A stretch of DNA of 64,000 bases from NCBI GenBank assembly GCA_944385035.1, contig CALWVV010000002.1:1-64000 (forward strand), in the 5' to 3' direction. The position numbers and the translations under genes were made by a program. Under the pieces are notes generated by a model. The model was not told the DNA's origin and searched no databases. It was given only the letters and a program-made list of their open reading frames with translations. Below are positions 17,014 through 26,161 of this stretch, piece after piece (the stretch's first letter is position 1; the number at the start of each line of letters is the position of its first letter). The stretch is from an uncultured Oscillospiraceae bacterium (lineage in GTDB: Bacteria > Bacillota > Clostridia > Oscillospirales > Oscillospiraceae).

Positions 17014-19734
17014 TTACCGCAGAACAGCGCCGCAGTCCTGCTCCAATACTTCCAGAATGGCTTTCACATCAGCGTCGGCCTCCTCGGCAGTGAGGGAACG
17101 GTCGTCCGCGCGAAGAATCAGGTTAAAGGCCACGGACTTCTTGCCTTCGGCCACGCCCTTGCCCCGGTAGATATCAAAGAGGGCGGCTTCCTTCAGAAGT
17201 CCACGGGCTCCCTTGCGGATGGCGGCCTCCAGAGCACCCACGGTGACCGCCTCGTCGCACACCACGGCGATGTCACGGGTGACGGCGGGGAACTTGGGCA
17301 GGGGGGTGTACTCGGGATCGGCGCCACGGGCATTCATCAGCGCGTCAAAGTTCAGCTCGGCACAGTAGAGTTCCCCATCCACTCCGTAATTCCGGGCCAC
17401 CAGGGGGTGGATCTGACCGAAGATACCAATACAGTTGCTGCCGGACCACACAGTGGCGCAGCGGCCGGGGTGATAAGAGGCATCGGAGGGAGCGCCGGTG
17501 GGAGCCTCAAAGTGCACATTCTCAGCCCGGATTTCCTTCAGGATGGCCTCGATGGCCCCCTTCATGGTGTAGAAGTCCATATCCTCGCCATAGGCGCCCA
17601 TGGACAGGACCTTCCGCTCGTCGGCCAGGCCGTCCTCGCCGCCAGGGAGATAGATGCGGCCCACTTCATAGAGCTTGGCGGACTTGTTGCGGTAGTTATA
17701 GTTCCGGGTCAAGATCTCCAGCATGGAGGGCAGAACCGTGGTACGCATGATAGAGGTGTCCTCACCCAAGGGGTTCAGGATCTTAAAGCTCTTCCGGGCG
17801 GCGTAATCCGCAGGCCAAAGGATCTTGTCATAATAGGTGGGGGAGATGAAGGAGTAGGTGATGATTTCGTCATAGCCGCAGGACCGGCACACGCTGCCCA
17901 GGGTCTGCTCCAGCTTTTGTGCCGGGGAGTAGCCGCCCAGGGTGGTCTGGCCCAGCATCAAGGTGGTGGGAATGTTGTTGTAGCCGTAGAAGCGGGCTAC
18001 CTCCTCCGCCAGGTCGGCAATGCCCACCACGTCGGCACGCCAGGAGGGGATGACCACGGGAGCGGGGCCGTTGGGGAAGTTCTTCTCGGGGGTGCAGATG
18101 TCTACCCGCTCCAGATAGCGGTACATATCCACCGGATGGATCTCGGTGCCCAGCAGGGCGTTCACCCGGTCAGGGTCCATGGTGATGGTGCGGGGCTGGG
18201 GCACATAGTTGAGGATGTCAATGACACCATCCAGCACTTCGCCGGCCCCCAGCAGCTCCACCAGCTCACAGGCCCGGTTGACGGCGGGGAGGGTGTTCAT
18301 GGGGTCCAGGCCCTTCTCAAACTTGGCGCTGGCCTCGGTGCGCATGCCCAGGGCCAGAGCACCCTTGCGGATGCAGGTGCCGTCAAAGCAGGCGGACTCG
18401 AAGACCACGTCGGTGGTGTCATCCACGATCTCGCTGTTCTCGCCGCCCATAATGCCTGCCAGGCCCACGGCGCGGGTCTCGTCGGCGATGACCAGATGGT
18501 TAGCGGTGAGCTTACGCACCTGGCCGTCCAAAGTGGTGAGCTCCTCACCCTCCTTGGCCCGGCGCACGATGATCTTGCCGCCCTTCACATAGCGGTAGTC
18601 AAAGGCGTGCATGGGCTGGCCGTACTCCAACATGACATAGTTGGTGATGTCCACGATGTTGTTGATGGGGCGCACGCCCATGGCGCGCAGACGCTCACGC
18701 ATCCACTTGGGGGAGGGGGCGATCTTCACATTGCGCACCATCCGGGTGGTGTAGCGGGGGCACAGGTCAGCGGCAGGAGTCTCCACGTCCAGAAGCTCCA
18801 CCAGATTGCCCTCAGCGCCGCCCTTGACCACCGGCTCGTGGAGGCGCAGGGGCACCTCATAGGTGGCAGACACCTCACGGGCCAGACCGATGACGGACAG
18901 GCAGTCGGGGCGGTTGGGGGTGATTTCAAACTCCACCACATGATCGTCGGCGCCGATCACGGGCTTCAGGTCATCGCCGGGCTTCACGCCCTCCTCGTGG
19001 AGGATGAAGATGCCGTCGGGGATACAGTGGGGGAACTCGGCCTGCTGGGCGCGAAGGTCCTCCAGGGTGCAGATGTGCTCCTTCTTGGTATCCAGGGCCA
19101 CCAGGTCCCCGGCGTGGAGGTTGGCGCAGTTGGTGGATACGGAGACGGAGCCGCTGCCCACCTCACAGGCTGCGGTGTAGGCGTTGACCCCGTCGCAGCG
19201 CACGGCGGTGATCCGGGCACAGACTACGCTGCCGAAGATCTTGTGGCCGGGCTGGATGTCCGCGGGGATGGAGGGCTTGTCCTTGTCCAGGGGGTGGTAG
19301 TCGTTCAAAAGGGCGGCGGGGGTGATGACGGCGTAGGGGAAGTCACGGGTGTCCAGCCCCAGCTCGGAAAGGCCGCACATCATGCCGTTAGATACCACGC
19401 CGCGCAGCTTGCCCTTTTCGATCTTCTTGCCGCCGGGAAGGGTGGACTTGTGCAGGGCCACGGGGACCATGTCGTCGGGGTGGATGTTCCAAGCACCGGT
19501 GACGATCTGAACCGGCTCTTCCTGGCCCACGTCGATCTGACACACCCACATGTGGTCAGAGTCAGGGTGGCGCTCCATGGACAAAATCTTGCCCACCACC
19601 ACGTTGGAAATCTCCTCCCCCAGGTCATGGGTCAGCTCCACCTTAGAGCCGGAGAGGGTCATAGCCTCGGCAAAGTCTTTATCATTGGCATCGACGGTGA
19701 CAAACTCGCCCAGCCATTTTCTGCTTAAATTCAT
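17014..19734 (-). CDS. pheT: Phenylalanyl-tRNA synthetase beta chain
   Basis: 906 residues, about 100 longer than usual (~800). It forms the alpha2-beta2 enzyme charging tRNA-Phe. Order: N-terminal MNLSRKWLGEFV, an EMAP-like tRNA-binding domain (about 40-150), a second stretch of similar pattern (about 160-250: FGSVVCARITAVRCDGVNAY onward), the B3/B4 editing domain, the B5 domain (PRTITMDPDRVNALLG), the synthetase-like core (FYGYNNIP, LNPLGEDTSIMRTT) and the C-terminal anticodon-binding domain (PKFPAVTRDIAVVCDE). The extra length seems due to the second tRNA-binding-like segment. GGAGATTAG precedes the ATG. It lies 18 bp after pheS. Confidence 0.95.
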   Translation of the reverse strand: MNLSRKWLGEFVTVDANDKDFAEAMTLSGSKVELTHDLGEEISNVVVGKILSMERHPDSDHMWVCQIDVGQEEPVQIVTGAWNIHPDDMVPVALHKSTLPGGKKIEKGKLRGVVSNGMMCGLSELGLDTRDFPYAVITPAALLNDYHPLDKDKPSIPADIQPGHKIFGSVVCARITAVRCDGVNAYTAACEVGSGSVSVSTNCANLHAGDLVALDTKKEHICTLEDLRAQQAEFPHCIPDGIFILHEEGVKPGDDLKPVIGADDHVVEFEITPNRPDCLSVIGLAREVSATYEVPLRLHEPVVKGGAEGNLVELLDVETPAADLCPRYTTRMVRNVKIAPSPKWMRERLRAMGVRPINNIVDITNYVMLEYGQPMHAFDYRYVKGGKIIVRRAKEGEELTTLDGQVRKLTANHLVIADETRAVGLAGIMGGENSEIVDDTTDVVFESACFDGTCIRKGALALGMRTEASAKFEKGLDPMNTLPAVNRACELVELLGAGEVLDGVIDILNYVPQPRTITMDPDRVNALLGTEIHPVDMYRYLERVDICTPEKNFPNGPAPVVIPSWRADVVGIADLAEEVARFYGYNNIPTTLMLGQTTLGGYSPAQKLEQTLGSVCRSCGYDEIITYSFISPTYYDKILWPADYAARKSFKILNPLGEDTSIMRTTVLPSMLEILTRNYNYRNKSAKLYEVGRIYLPGGEDGLADERKVLSMGAYGEDMDFYTMKGAIEAILKEIRAENVHFEAPTGAPSDASYHPGRCATVWSGSNCIGIFGQIHPLVARNYGVDGELYCAELNFDALMNARGADPEYTPLPKFPAVTRDIAVVCDEAVTVGALEAAIRKGARGLLKEAALFDIYRGKGVAEGKKSVAFNLILRADDRSLTAEEADADVKAILEVLEQDCGAVLR

Positions 19735-19752
19735 TGCTTCTAATCTCCTCTC

Positions 19753-20778
19753 TTAGAACTGCTCCAGGAAGCGCACGTCGTTTTCAAAAATCAGGCGCAG
19801 ATCGGCGATTTTAAAGCGGCGCATGGCGGTACGCTCCAGGCCGATGCCAAAGGCCCAGCCGGAGTACTCGTTGGGGTCGATGCCGCTCATCTCCAGCACA
19901 CGGGGGTGAATCATCCCCGCGCCCAGCAGCTCGATCCAGCCCTCGCCCTTACAGGTGGGGCAGCCCACGCCGCCGCACTTGTGGCACTGTACGTCCATCT
20001 CGCAGGAGGGCTCGGTAAAGGGGAAGTGGTGGGGACGGAAGCGGGTCTTGGTGCCCTTGCCGTAGAGCTGCTCCACCACGGTGTTGAGGGTGCCCTTCAA
20101 ATCGGCCATGGTGACGTTCTTGTCGATGACCATGCCCTCCACCTGGTGGAACATGGGGGAGTGGGTGGCGTCCACCTCGTCCTTACGGTATACCCGGCCA
20201 GGGGCGATGATGCGGATGGGCAATTCCATGGTGTCCATGGCCCGGACCTGCATGGGGCTGGTCTGGCTGCGGAGCATCACCCGGCTGTCCTCGTCAAAAT
20301 AGAAGGTGTCCGACCAGTCACGGGAGGGGTGGCCCTCCTCGGCGTTGAGGCGGTCAAAGTTAAGCTCAGCCAGCTCCACCTCGGGGCCGTCCAGAACCGT
20401 GAAGCCCATACCCACGAAGATGTCCTTGAGCTCGTCCAGAGCGATATACATGGGGTGCTTGTGGCCCAGCTTTACCGGCTTGCCGGGGACAGTCACGTCC
20501 AGGGCCTCGTCCCGGAGGCGCTGCTCCAAGGCCTTGGCCTCCAGCTTTTTGGAGGTCTCCTCAATGGCCCCCTCCAGGGCGGCGCGGACCTCGTTGGCCA
20601 GCTGACCCATGGCGGGGCGCTCCTCGGCGGAGAGCTTGCCCATCTGCTTCAAAACAGCGGTGAGCTCGCCCTTCTTGCCCAGGTACTTGACCCGCAGCTC
20701 GTCCAGAGCGGCCAGGTCCTGGGCCTCTTCAAAGGCGGCGAGGGCCTGGGCGCGGATGTTTGCTAACTGTTCTTTCAT
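19753..20778 (-). CDS. pheS: Phenylalanyl-tRNA synthetase alpha chain
   Basis: 341 residues, standard length. N-terminal coiled coil (MKEQLANIRAQALAAFEEAQ onward), then class II motif 2 around SDTFYFDEDSRVMLRSQTSP and motif 3 at GWAFGIGLERTAMRRF. A Zn-like cysteine set CHKCGGVGCPTCKGEGW (about residues 261-277) is seen in many Firmicute PheS-type proteins. ATG 20778 follows AGGAAG. The upstream open frame is part of the T-box leader. Transcription of pheST should respond to uncharged tRNA-Phe through that leader. Confidence 0.95.
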   Translation of the reverse strand: MKEQLANIRAQALAAFEEAQDLAALDELRVKYLGKKGELTAVLKQMGKLSAEERPAMGQLANEVRAALEGAIEETSKKLEAKALEQRLRDEALDVTVPGKPVKLGHKHPMYIALDELKDIFVGMGFTVLDGPEVELAELNFDRLNAEEGHPSRDWSDTFYFDEDSRVMLRSQTSPMQVRAMDTMELPIRIIAPGRVYRKDEVDATHSPMFHQVEGMVIDKNVTMADLKGTLNTVVEQLYGKGTKTRFRPHHFPFTEPSCEMDVQCHKCGGVGCPTCKGEGWIELLGAGMIHPRVLEMSGIDPNEYSGWAFGIGLERTAMRRFKIADLRLIFENDVRFLEQF

Positions 20779-20820
20779 CTGCGTTCTTCCTTTCAGATGT
20801 ATATTTGTCATTTTGGCAGC

Positions 20821-21055
20821 AAAAAAGCCTTTCCTCCCAACATTCTGGGACGAAAGGCAAAGCTTCCGCGGTACCACCCGCATTCGCGCACAGGGCGCGC
20901 ACTTAAAACCCCGGTAACGGCGGGTCAGGCCGTCCCCCTCTCAGGGGCCGCTCCCGGGCGAACCAAGCGAACTTCCTCTGAGGCGGCTTTCAGCCGACGA
21001 CCGCCCCTCTCTGATGAGTTTGCTGCGCTATTTTCCCGTTCCACGCATTTCAGTA
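20821..21055 (-). promoter_or_regulatory. T-box leader of pheST
   Basis: The universal T-box GGGTGGTACCGCG lies at 20867-20879 on the minus strand. After it comes a terminator stem GCCTTTC / GAAAGGC (20852-20858 with 20827-20833) and a six-U run (20821-20826). The T-box pairs with the acceptor end of uncharged tRNA and blocks the terminator. A Phe codon (TTC) occurs in the Stem I region near 20969-20971 and again nearby; I cannot say which is the specifier. The transcript starts about 21055. Confidence 0.9.
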
Positions 21056-21061
21056 TCCTTA

Positions 21062-21090
21062 TATATATCACAAATCTTCTTGAGTTGCAA
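21062..21090 (-). promoter_or_regulatory. Promoter of T-box/pheST
   Basis: On the minus strand TTGCAA (21085-21090), 17-bp spacer, TATATA (21062-21067). The -35 shares a base with the -35 of the divergent promoter. Confidence 0.65.
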
Positions 21091-21108
21091 GGGGAAAAGG
21101 GATATAAT
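21080..21108 (+). promoter_or_regulatory. Divergent promoter of secreted-protein gene
   Basis: TTGAGT (21080-21085), 17-bp spacer, TATAAT (21103-21108), 48 bp before the ATG at 21156. Confidence 0.65.
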
Positions 21109-21155
21109 GAAAAAAGAAAGCCGAAAAACTGCATTTCCGGGAAAGGAGACGCGCT

Positions 21156-22526
21156 ATGAAGAAGGTTCTCAGCTTTGCCCTTGCCCTGGTCCTCACCGCC
21201 GGCCTTACTGTGAACGCCTACGCGGCAGAGGAGGTCATCGGCCACGCCCTCTATACCGACATTGTGACAGAAATTGACGGTCGTCCCATCGCCTCCTATA
21301 ACGTAGGGGGCCGTACTGCCGTGATGGTGCAGGACCTGAACTGGTATGGGCTTTATGTCTACTGGAATGAAGCGGCACGGGCGGTCTACGTCTGGCCTGA
21401 AAGCGGGCGCCCCGGCGGCGTGAGTGTGGAGACGCCGGAGTATGTTCCCCAGCCTCCCGAGGGCAAGGTGGGCGAAGCCGCCTACCCCATCTATGCCTCC
21501 GACATAAAGGTCTATGTGGCGGGGGAGGAGAAGGAGTCCTTCAACATCGGGGGCCATGTGATGGTTTACCTCTCCGATCTTCTGCCCTACGGGGAGCTGA
21601 ACTGGAACGAGGAGGAAAAGCTTGCCCAGTTCCAGGTGGCCGAGGACCCGGTCAAGCTGGCCATGGACCGGCTGGAGGAGAACGTATACTCCCCGGAGCA
21701 TGTCGCTTTGCATAACGGAACGATCACCTATTATGAAGGGGGCCATGGGACCCTGGCCGTGATACTCGAGGGGGGAACCATGCACGGGAGTTCTTGTACG
21801 ATGTTCTATGTGGACCGCAGTGGCAAGCAGACCTGGATCGACCAGTTGCTGCCCTACTATCCCTTCGGACAGGAGTTCTACCTGGAGCCCAGAAACATCT
21901 CCTTTGATGCCACCGGAGAGAAAATCACCTTTATCACCCCCATTAAAGAGCTGTATGAAGACATGTCGGAGAACATTTGGGGGGACAGTCTGTGTGTGTT
22001 TGATACCGGGAGCGGACGGATGACCACTATGCAGCCGCTGGGCGAGCCGCTGGAGTCGTGGTCGGTCACCTGCGATTCCTATGATGAGGAACGCGTTACC
22101 CCCGGAAAGCCGCTGGAAGTCGTAGTGTCCAGGGAGATCGGATCGACGGAGGCGAAAATTCAATCAGCGCAGCTTCCCTGGAAGAACTTGCAAGTGACGG
22201 TGAGCAGCGGGGAAGTTAAAATCGTGCTCATTGGAGATAGCTTTGTGGACGATAACTCGCCCTATTCCCAGGCTTTTAGGGCCCTTCAGGCGATGGGACT
22301 GCCTGATGTGTCCAAGGAAGACTTTGTCCTAGAGAACAGCGAGGAACAGCAGAAGCAGACCAGCCCCTACTGTATGATTGACACCAACCGGGGCCTGATC
22401 ACAGGCGTGTGGTGGTGGAACCACGGCAATGGCCATATGGATTTGGTGTGTACCTTTGATGACAACGTGGGGCTGAGAGAGGGGGATGAGATCCGGCTTC
22501 TGGTTGGAACTCGTGAAGAAAATTAA
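21156..22526 (+). CDS. Secreted protein with stalk-like N-terminal domains
   Basis: 456 residues. A clear signal peptide (MKKVLSFALALVLTAGLTVN, cleavage near AYA-AEE). Two similar segments follow (YTDIVTEIDGRPIASYNVGG, residues about 30-75, and YASDIKVYVAGEEKESFNIGG, about 112-155). They resemble the copper-amine-oxidase-like N-terminal 'stalk' domains common in clostridial surface proteins. The remaining ~280 residues match nothing I recognise. AAAGGAG precedes the ATG. No cell-wall sorting motif is evident, so it is probably released or loosely surface-bound. Confidence 0.7.
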   Translation: MKKVLSFALALVLTAGLTVNAYAAEEVIGHALYTDIVTEIDGRPIASYNVGGRTAVMVQDLNWYGLYVYWNEAARAVYVWPESGRPGGVSVETPEYVPQPPEGKVGEAAYPIYASDIKVYVAGEEKESFNIGGHVMVYLSDLLPYGELNWNEEEKLAQFQVAEDPVKLAMDRLEENVYSPEHVALHNGTITYYEGGHGTLAVILEGGTMHGSSCTMFYVDRSGKQTWIDQLLPYYPFGQEFYLEPRNISFDATGEKITFITPIKELYEDMSENIWGDSLCVFDTGSGRMTTMQPLGEPLESWSVTCDSYDEERVTPGKPLEVVVSREIGSTEAKIQSAQLPWKNLQVTVSSGEVKIVLIGDSFVDDNSPYSQAFRALQAMGLPDVSKEDFVLENSEEQQKQTSPYCMIDTNRGLITGVWWWNHGNGHMDLVCTFDDNVGLREGDEIRLLVGTREEN

Positions 22527-22553
22527 AACCTACAAAAATAGTAGGAAAAAGGA

Positions 22554-22582
22554 TTTACAAATCCTTCCCCATATGGTAGAAT
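22554..22582 (+). promoter_or_regulatory. Promoter of sufCB
   Basis: TTTACA (22554-22559), 17-bp spacer, TAGAAT (22577-22582), about 110 bp before sufC. Confidence 0.6.
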
Positions 22583-22583
22583 A

Positions 22584-22628
22584 GGGGCGCCTTGAAGGAC
22601 AAGGCGCCCCTGCCCGGTTTGTCCGGGC
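22584..22628 (+). other. Tandem hairpins in sufCB leader
   Basis: Two perfect stems follow the promoter at once: 22584-22594 with 22600-22610 (11 bp, loop AAGGA) and 22612-22617 with 22623-22628 (6 bp, loop TTTGT). No U-tract follows. They would form the 5' end of the sufCB message. Role unknown. Confidence 0.5.
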
Positions 22629-22693
22629 AAAATTTGGGGCACAATGACAGAGAAAACCGGCCCCGCCGGAAGGATCATACGGAGGAGATTTAC

Positions 22694-23422
22694 ATGCTGG
22701 AATTGCAGCACATCAGCTATGATGTGGAGCAGGATGGGGATAACAAGGGAATCCTGCATGACATCAGCCTGACCATTAACGAGCGTTTTGTGGCCATCAC
22801 CGGCCCCAATGGGGGCGGCAAGTCCACCCTGGCTAAGATCATCGCCGGAATTCTGACTCCTACTCAGGGAAAGATTCTCCTGGATGGAGAGGACATTACC
22901 GGCCTGAACATTACCGACCGGGCCCGCCGGGGCATCAGCTTTGCCTTCCAGCAGCCGGTGCGCTTTAAGGGCCTGACGGTGAAGGACCTGATCACCCTGG
23001 CCAGCGGGAAGAACATCGGCGTGCCCGAGGCCTGCAACTACCTGTCTGAGGTGGGCCTGTGCGCCAAGGATTACATCGACCGGGAGGTGGATGCCTCTTT
23101 GTCCGGCGGTGAGCTTAAGCGCATCGAGATCGCCATGATCATGGCACGGGGAACCAAGCTCTCCGTCTTTGACGAGCCGGAGGCGGGCATCGACCTGTGG
23201 TCCTTTACCAACCTGATCCAGGTCTTTGAGCATCTGCATGAGAAGATCAATGGCTCCATCCTCATCATTTCCCATCAGGAGCGGATCTTGAACATCGCCG
23301 ACCGGATCATCGTCCTGGCCGACGGAAGGGTGCAGAAGGACGGCCCCCGGAAAGATATCCTGCCCACGCTGCTGGGCCAGACCCCGGATGTGTGCAGCGC
23401 CCTTACCGGTAAGGTGCGCTGA
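22694..23422 (+). CDS. sufC: Fe-S cluster assembly ATPase SufC
   Basis: 242 residues, a soluble ABC ATPase powering the Suf scaffold. Motifs: Walker A GPNGGGKST, Q-loop AFQQPVRFKG, signature LSGGELKRIEIA, Walker B LSVFDEPEAGID and the switch histidine in ILIISHQE. ATG 22694 follows GGAGGAG; the longer open frame runs into the leader hairpins. Only sufB follows; there is no sufD, sufS or sufU. This matches the minimal two-gene SUF-like arrangement (SmsCB) known in some anaerobes. Confidence 0.92.
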   Translation: MLELQHISYDVEQDGDNKGILHDISLTINERFVAITGPNGGGKSTLAKIIAGILTPTQGKILLDGEDITGLNITDRARRGISFAFQQPVRFKGLTVKDLITLASGKNIGVPEACNYLSEVGLCAKDYIDREVDASLSGGELKRIEIAMIMARGTKLSVFDEPEAGIDLWSFTNLIQVFEHLHEKINGSILIISHQERILNIADRIIVLADGRVQKDGPRKDILPTLLGQTPDVCSALTGKVR

Positions 23423-23457
23423 ACGAACGATACGTTCCCAAGGAGGAATTGGAAGCT

Positions 23458-24375
23458 ATGGACGCAATTCAAAAGAGCCTGCTGGAGCAGGTAGCCGATC
23501 TGCATGAGGTCCCCGAGGGGGCCTATAACATCCGGGCCAACGGCCAGAAGGCCGCCCGGAACACCACTGCCAACATCGACATTGTCTCCAAAGAGGATAA
23601 GGACGGCATCGACATTATCATTAAGCCCGGCACCAAGAACGAGTCTGTCCATATCCCTGTGGTCCTCAGCCAGAGCGGCCTTCAGGAGACAGTATATAAC
23701 GACTTTTTTATCGGGGACGACTGCGACATCACCATCGTGGCCGGCTGCGGCATTCACAACTGTGGTGTGCAGAACTCCGAACACTCCGGTATCCACACCT
23801 TCTACGTGGGCAAGAACGCCCGTGTGCGCTATGTGGAGCGCCACTACGGTGAGGGGGACGGCATGGGGGAAAACATCATGAACCCCACCACTGTGGTAGA
23901 GATGCAGGAGGGCAGCTACATGGAGATGGAGACCACCCAGATCAAGGGCGTGGACTCCACCGTCCGCACCACACGGGCCACCCTGGGCCCCGCTGCCACC
24001 CTGATCATCAAGGAGAAGGTCATGACCCACGGCAAGCAGCTGGCTAAGTCCGACTTCACCGTGGACCTCAACGGCGAGGGCTGCCACACCAACGTGATCT
24101 CCCGGTCTGTGGCCAAGGGGGAGTCCAAGCAGGTATTCCTGGCCCGCATCAACGGCAACGCCGCCTGCTACGGCCACTCTGAGTGCGATGCCATCATCAT
24201 GGACAAGGGCGTGGTGTCCGCCATTCCTGAGGTCACCGCCAATTGCCTGGACGCCCAGCTCATCCACGAGGCGGCCATCGGTAAGATTGCCGGCGAGCAG
24301 CTGACCAAGCTGATGACCCTGGGCCTCACGGAAAAAGAGGCCGAGGAGCAGATTGTCAACGGATTCCTGAAATAA
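23458..24375 (+). CDS. sufB: Short SufB/SmsB-type Fe-S scaffold
   Basis: 305 residues, much shorter than classical SufB (~465) but usual for the minimal SufBC systems. The beta-helix core is visible (IVAGCGIHNCGVQN, YVGKNARVRYVERHYGEGDG, the late ECDAIIMDKGVVSAIPEVTAN with HEAAIGKIAGEQL). With SufC it assembles and transfers Fe-S clusters. ATG 23458 follows AAGGAGG. A TTG nine bases earlier overlaps the ribosome site. A cysteine desulfurase must be elsewhere. Confidence 0.9.
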   Translation: MDAIQKSLLEQVADLHEVPEGAYNIRANGQKAARNTTANIDIVSKEDKDGIDIIIKPGTKNESVHIPVVLSQSGLQETVYNDFFIGDDCDITIVAGCGIHNCGVQNSEHSGIHTFYVGKNARVRYVERHYGEGDGMGENIMNPTTVVEMQEGSYMEMETTQIKGVDSTVRTTRATLGPAATLIIKEKVMTHGKQLAKSDFTVDLNGEGCHTNVISRSVAKGESKQVFLARINGNAACYGHSECDAIIMDKGVVSAIPEVTANCLDAQLIHEAAIGKIAGEQLTKLMTLGLTEKEAEEQIVNGFLK

Positions 24376-24387
24376 TTTAACATACCG

Positions 24388-24422
24388 GAGGAGGGCTTTT
24401 TGAGAGCCCTCCTCTTTTTTTT
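24388..24422 (+). terminator. Terminator of sufCB
   Basis: A perfect 10-bp stem (24388-24397 with 24405-24414) followed by eight T residues. Confidence 0.9.
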
Positions 24423-24466
24423 ACCTGGGAAATGTGCTAGAATGGCGAAAAAAGGAGGGGAGCAAT

Positions 24467-26137
24467 ATGCTTGCTACAACTGCCCAGATGAAAGAGCTGG
24501 ACCGCATTGCCATTGAGGAGCGGGGCATCCCCTCCCTGGAACTGATGGAGCAGGCCGCCCATGCCGTGGCCCAGGAGGTAGTAAATCTGGTAGGGCCGGT
24601 TCAAAACCGCACCGGCCCGGTGGGGACGACCTCCTTTCTGTTTATGACCCGGACGGGGGAGGAACCTACCCAGGAGGAGCAGGGGGAGATCGAGGAACTG
24701 CAGAGCATTGTGGAGTCCAAAAACACCGACCCCACTGCGCGCATCGCTGCCTTCTGCGGCCCCGGCAACAACGGCGGGGATGGCATTGCCGCCGCCCGGC
24801 TGCTCTTGGAGGCGGGGTACCGGGTGCGCGCCTTCCTCATTGGGGACCGGGCTAAAATGACCCCCGATGCACGGGCCATGGAGGAGAAGCTGAAGGCTGC
24901 GGGAGGGGAGCTGGAGCCCCTGGACCTGGAGGACCTTCGTACCAGCACCTGGCTTTCTACCTGCGATTGCTTTGTGGATGCCCTGTTTGGGGTGGGCCTG
25001 AAGCGGCCTTTGGCAGGAGAGTTTCTGGCTGTGGTGAAGTGGCTCAATGCCCGGCGTACGCCAGTGGTGGCCTGCGACCTGCCCTCGGGTGTGGAGGGAG
25101 ACACGGGCGAAATTCTGGGGGACGCGGTTCAGGCCAGCGTAACGGTGACCTTTACCTGCGCCAAGCCCGGCCTCTATCTGGACGCGGGGGCCGGCCGGGC
25201 TGGGAAGGTGAAGGAGGCCAACATCGGGATTCCCCCGGAGCTGGTCCACCAGAAGATTTGGCGCAGACCTGACGGTACCGATCTTATGCCCGACTATATG
25301 CACAGCTATCTCCCCAAGCGTCCGGCGGACGGCCATAAGGGGGACTTTGGAAAGATTTTTGTTCTGGCCGGCAGCGAGGGCTACACCGGTGCTCCGGTCC
25401 TGGCCGCAAGAGGGGCTTTACGCATGGGGGCGGGACTTGTCTTTTTGGGCGTGCCACGGGAAATTTACTCCATCGTGGCCGTCAAGTGCGACGAGGCCAT
25501 GCCCCTCCCTTTGCCGGAGCGGTATGAGGAAATCTTGGAGAAAGCCAGAGGGTGTGACGTGGCTCTGATCGGCCCCGGCCTGGGCCGCCGCCCCAAGACC
25601 GAGAAGCTGGTGCGCGCCCTGCTGGAGGATCTGGACATCCCCGTGGTGCTGGATGCCGATGGCATAAATGCCCTGTGCGGGCATATAGATATTCTGGACA
25701 AACGCTCCTCTCCCACCGTCCTTACCCCCCACACCGGGGAGTTTGCCCGGCTCACCGGCTGCCCGCTTCCGGTGCGGGACCGGCTGGCCGCTGCCCGCGC
25801 CTTTGCCAAAGAGCACCACTGTACCTTGGTGCTCAAAGGCCGCGGGACGGTGACCGCCGAATGGTCCGGCAAGTGCTGGGTCTGTGGTACTGGGAATCCA
25901 GGAATGGCCAAAGGCGGTTCGGGGGATGTGCTGTCCGGCATGATCGCTGCCCTGTGGGGCCAGAAGCACCTTCAGGGTCCCCATAGCAGCTTTTCAGAGC
26001 TGGCCGCCTGGGCGGTGTGGTTTCATGGAAAAGCGGGGGACAAATGTGCCAAAAAGCTGGGGGAGTATGCCATGCTGCCCAGTGACCTGGTGGAAACCAT
26101 CCCGGAGGTTTTGCGGGAAAATACCGAACAGTCCTGA
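24467..26137 (+). CDS. nnr: Bifunctional NAD(P)H-hydrate repair enzyme
   Basis: 556 residues, a fusion of NAD(P)HX epimerase (N) and ADP-dependent dehydratase (C), which restore damaged NADH/NADPH. The N domain has AAFCGPGNNGGDGIAAARLL and DALFGVGLKRPL with ACDLPSGVEGDTG. The C domain starts near residue 270 (KRPADGHKGDFGKIFVLAGS) and has VLDADGINAL, LTPHTGEFARL and NPGMAKGGSGDVLSG. About 45 residues (roughly 43-90, rich in Glu/Thr) are inserted ahead of the GPGNNGGDG loop compared with E. coli. ATG 24467 follows AAAGGAGGGG. It opens an nnr-lipoprotein-alr-mazF unit. Confidence 0.9.
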   Translation: MLATTAQMKELDRIAIEERGIPSLELMEQAAHAVAQEVVNLVGPVQNRTGPVGTTSFLFMTRTGEEPTQEEQGEIEELQSIVESKNTDPTARIAAFCGPGNNGGDGIAAARLLLEAGYRVRAFLIGDRAKMTPDARAMEEKLKAAGGELEPLDLEDLRTSTWLSTCDCFVDALFGVGLKRPLAGEFLAVVKWLNARRTPVVACDLPSGVEGDTGEILGDAVQASVTVTFTCAKPGLYLDAGAGRAGKVKEANIGIPPELVHQKIWRRPDGTDLMPDYMHSYLPKRPADGHKGDFGKIFVLAGSEGYTGAPVLAARGALRMGAGLVFLGVPREIYSIVAVKCDEAMPLPLPERYEEILEKARGCDVALIGPGLGRRPKTEKLVRALLEDLDIPVVLDADGINALCGHIDILDKRSSPTVLTPHTGEFARLTGCPLPVRDRLAAARAFAKEHHCTLVLKGRGTVTAEWSGKCWVCGTGNPGMAKGGSGDVLSGMIAALWGQKHLQGPHSSFSELAAWAVWFHGKAGDKCAKKLGEYAMLPSDLVETIPEVLRENTEQS

Positions 26138-26161
26138 TTCCAGAAATTTGGAGGGAACACC

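Noticed and set aside
17407-19728. 773-residue open frame on the plus strand
   Set aside because: It is the antisense shadow of pheT, rich in Gly/Val/His from GC-skewed codons, with no motif.
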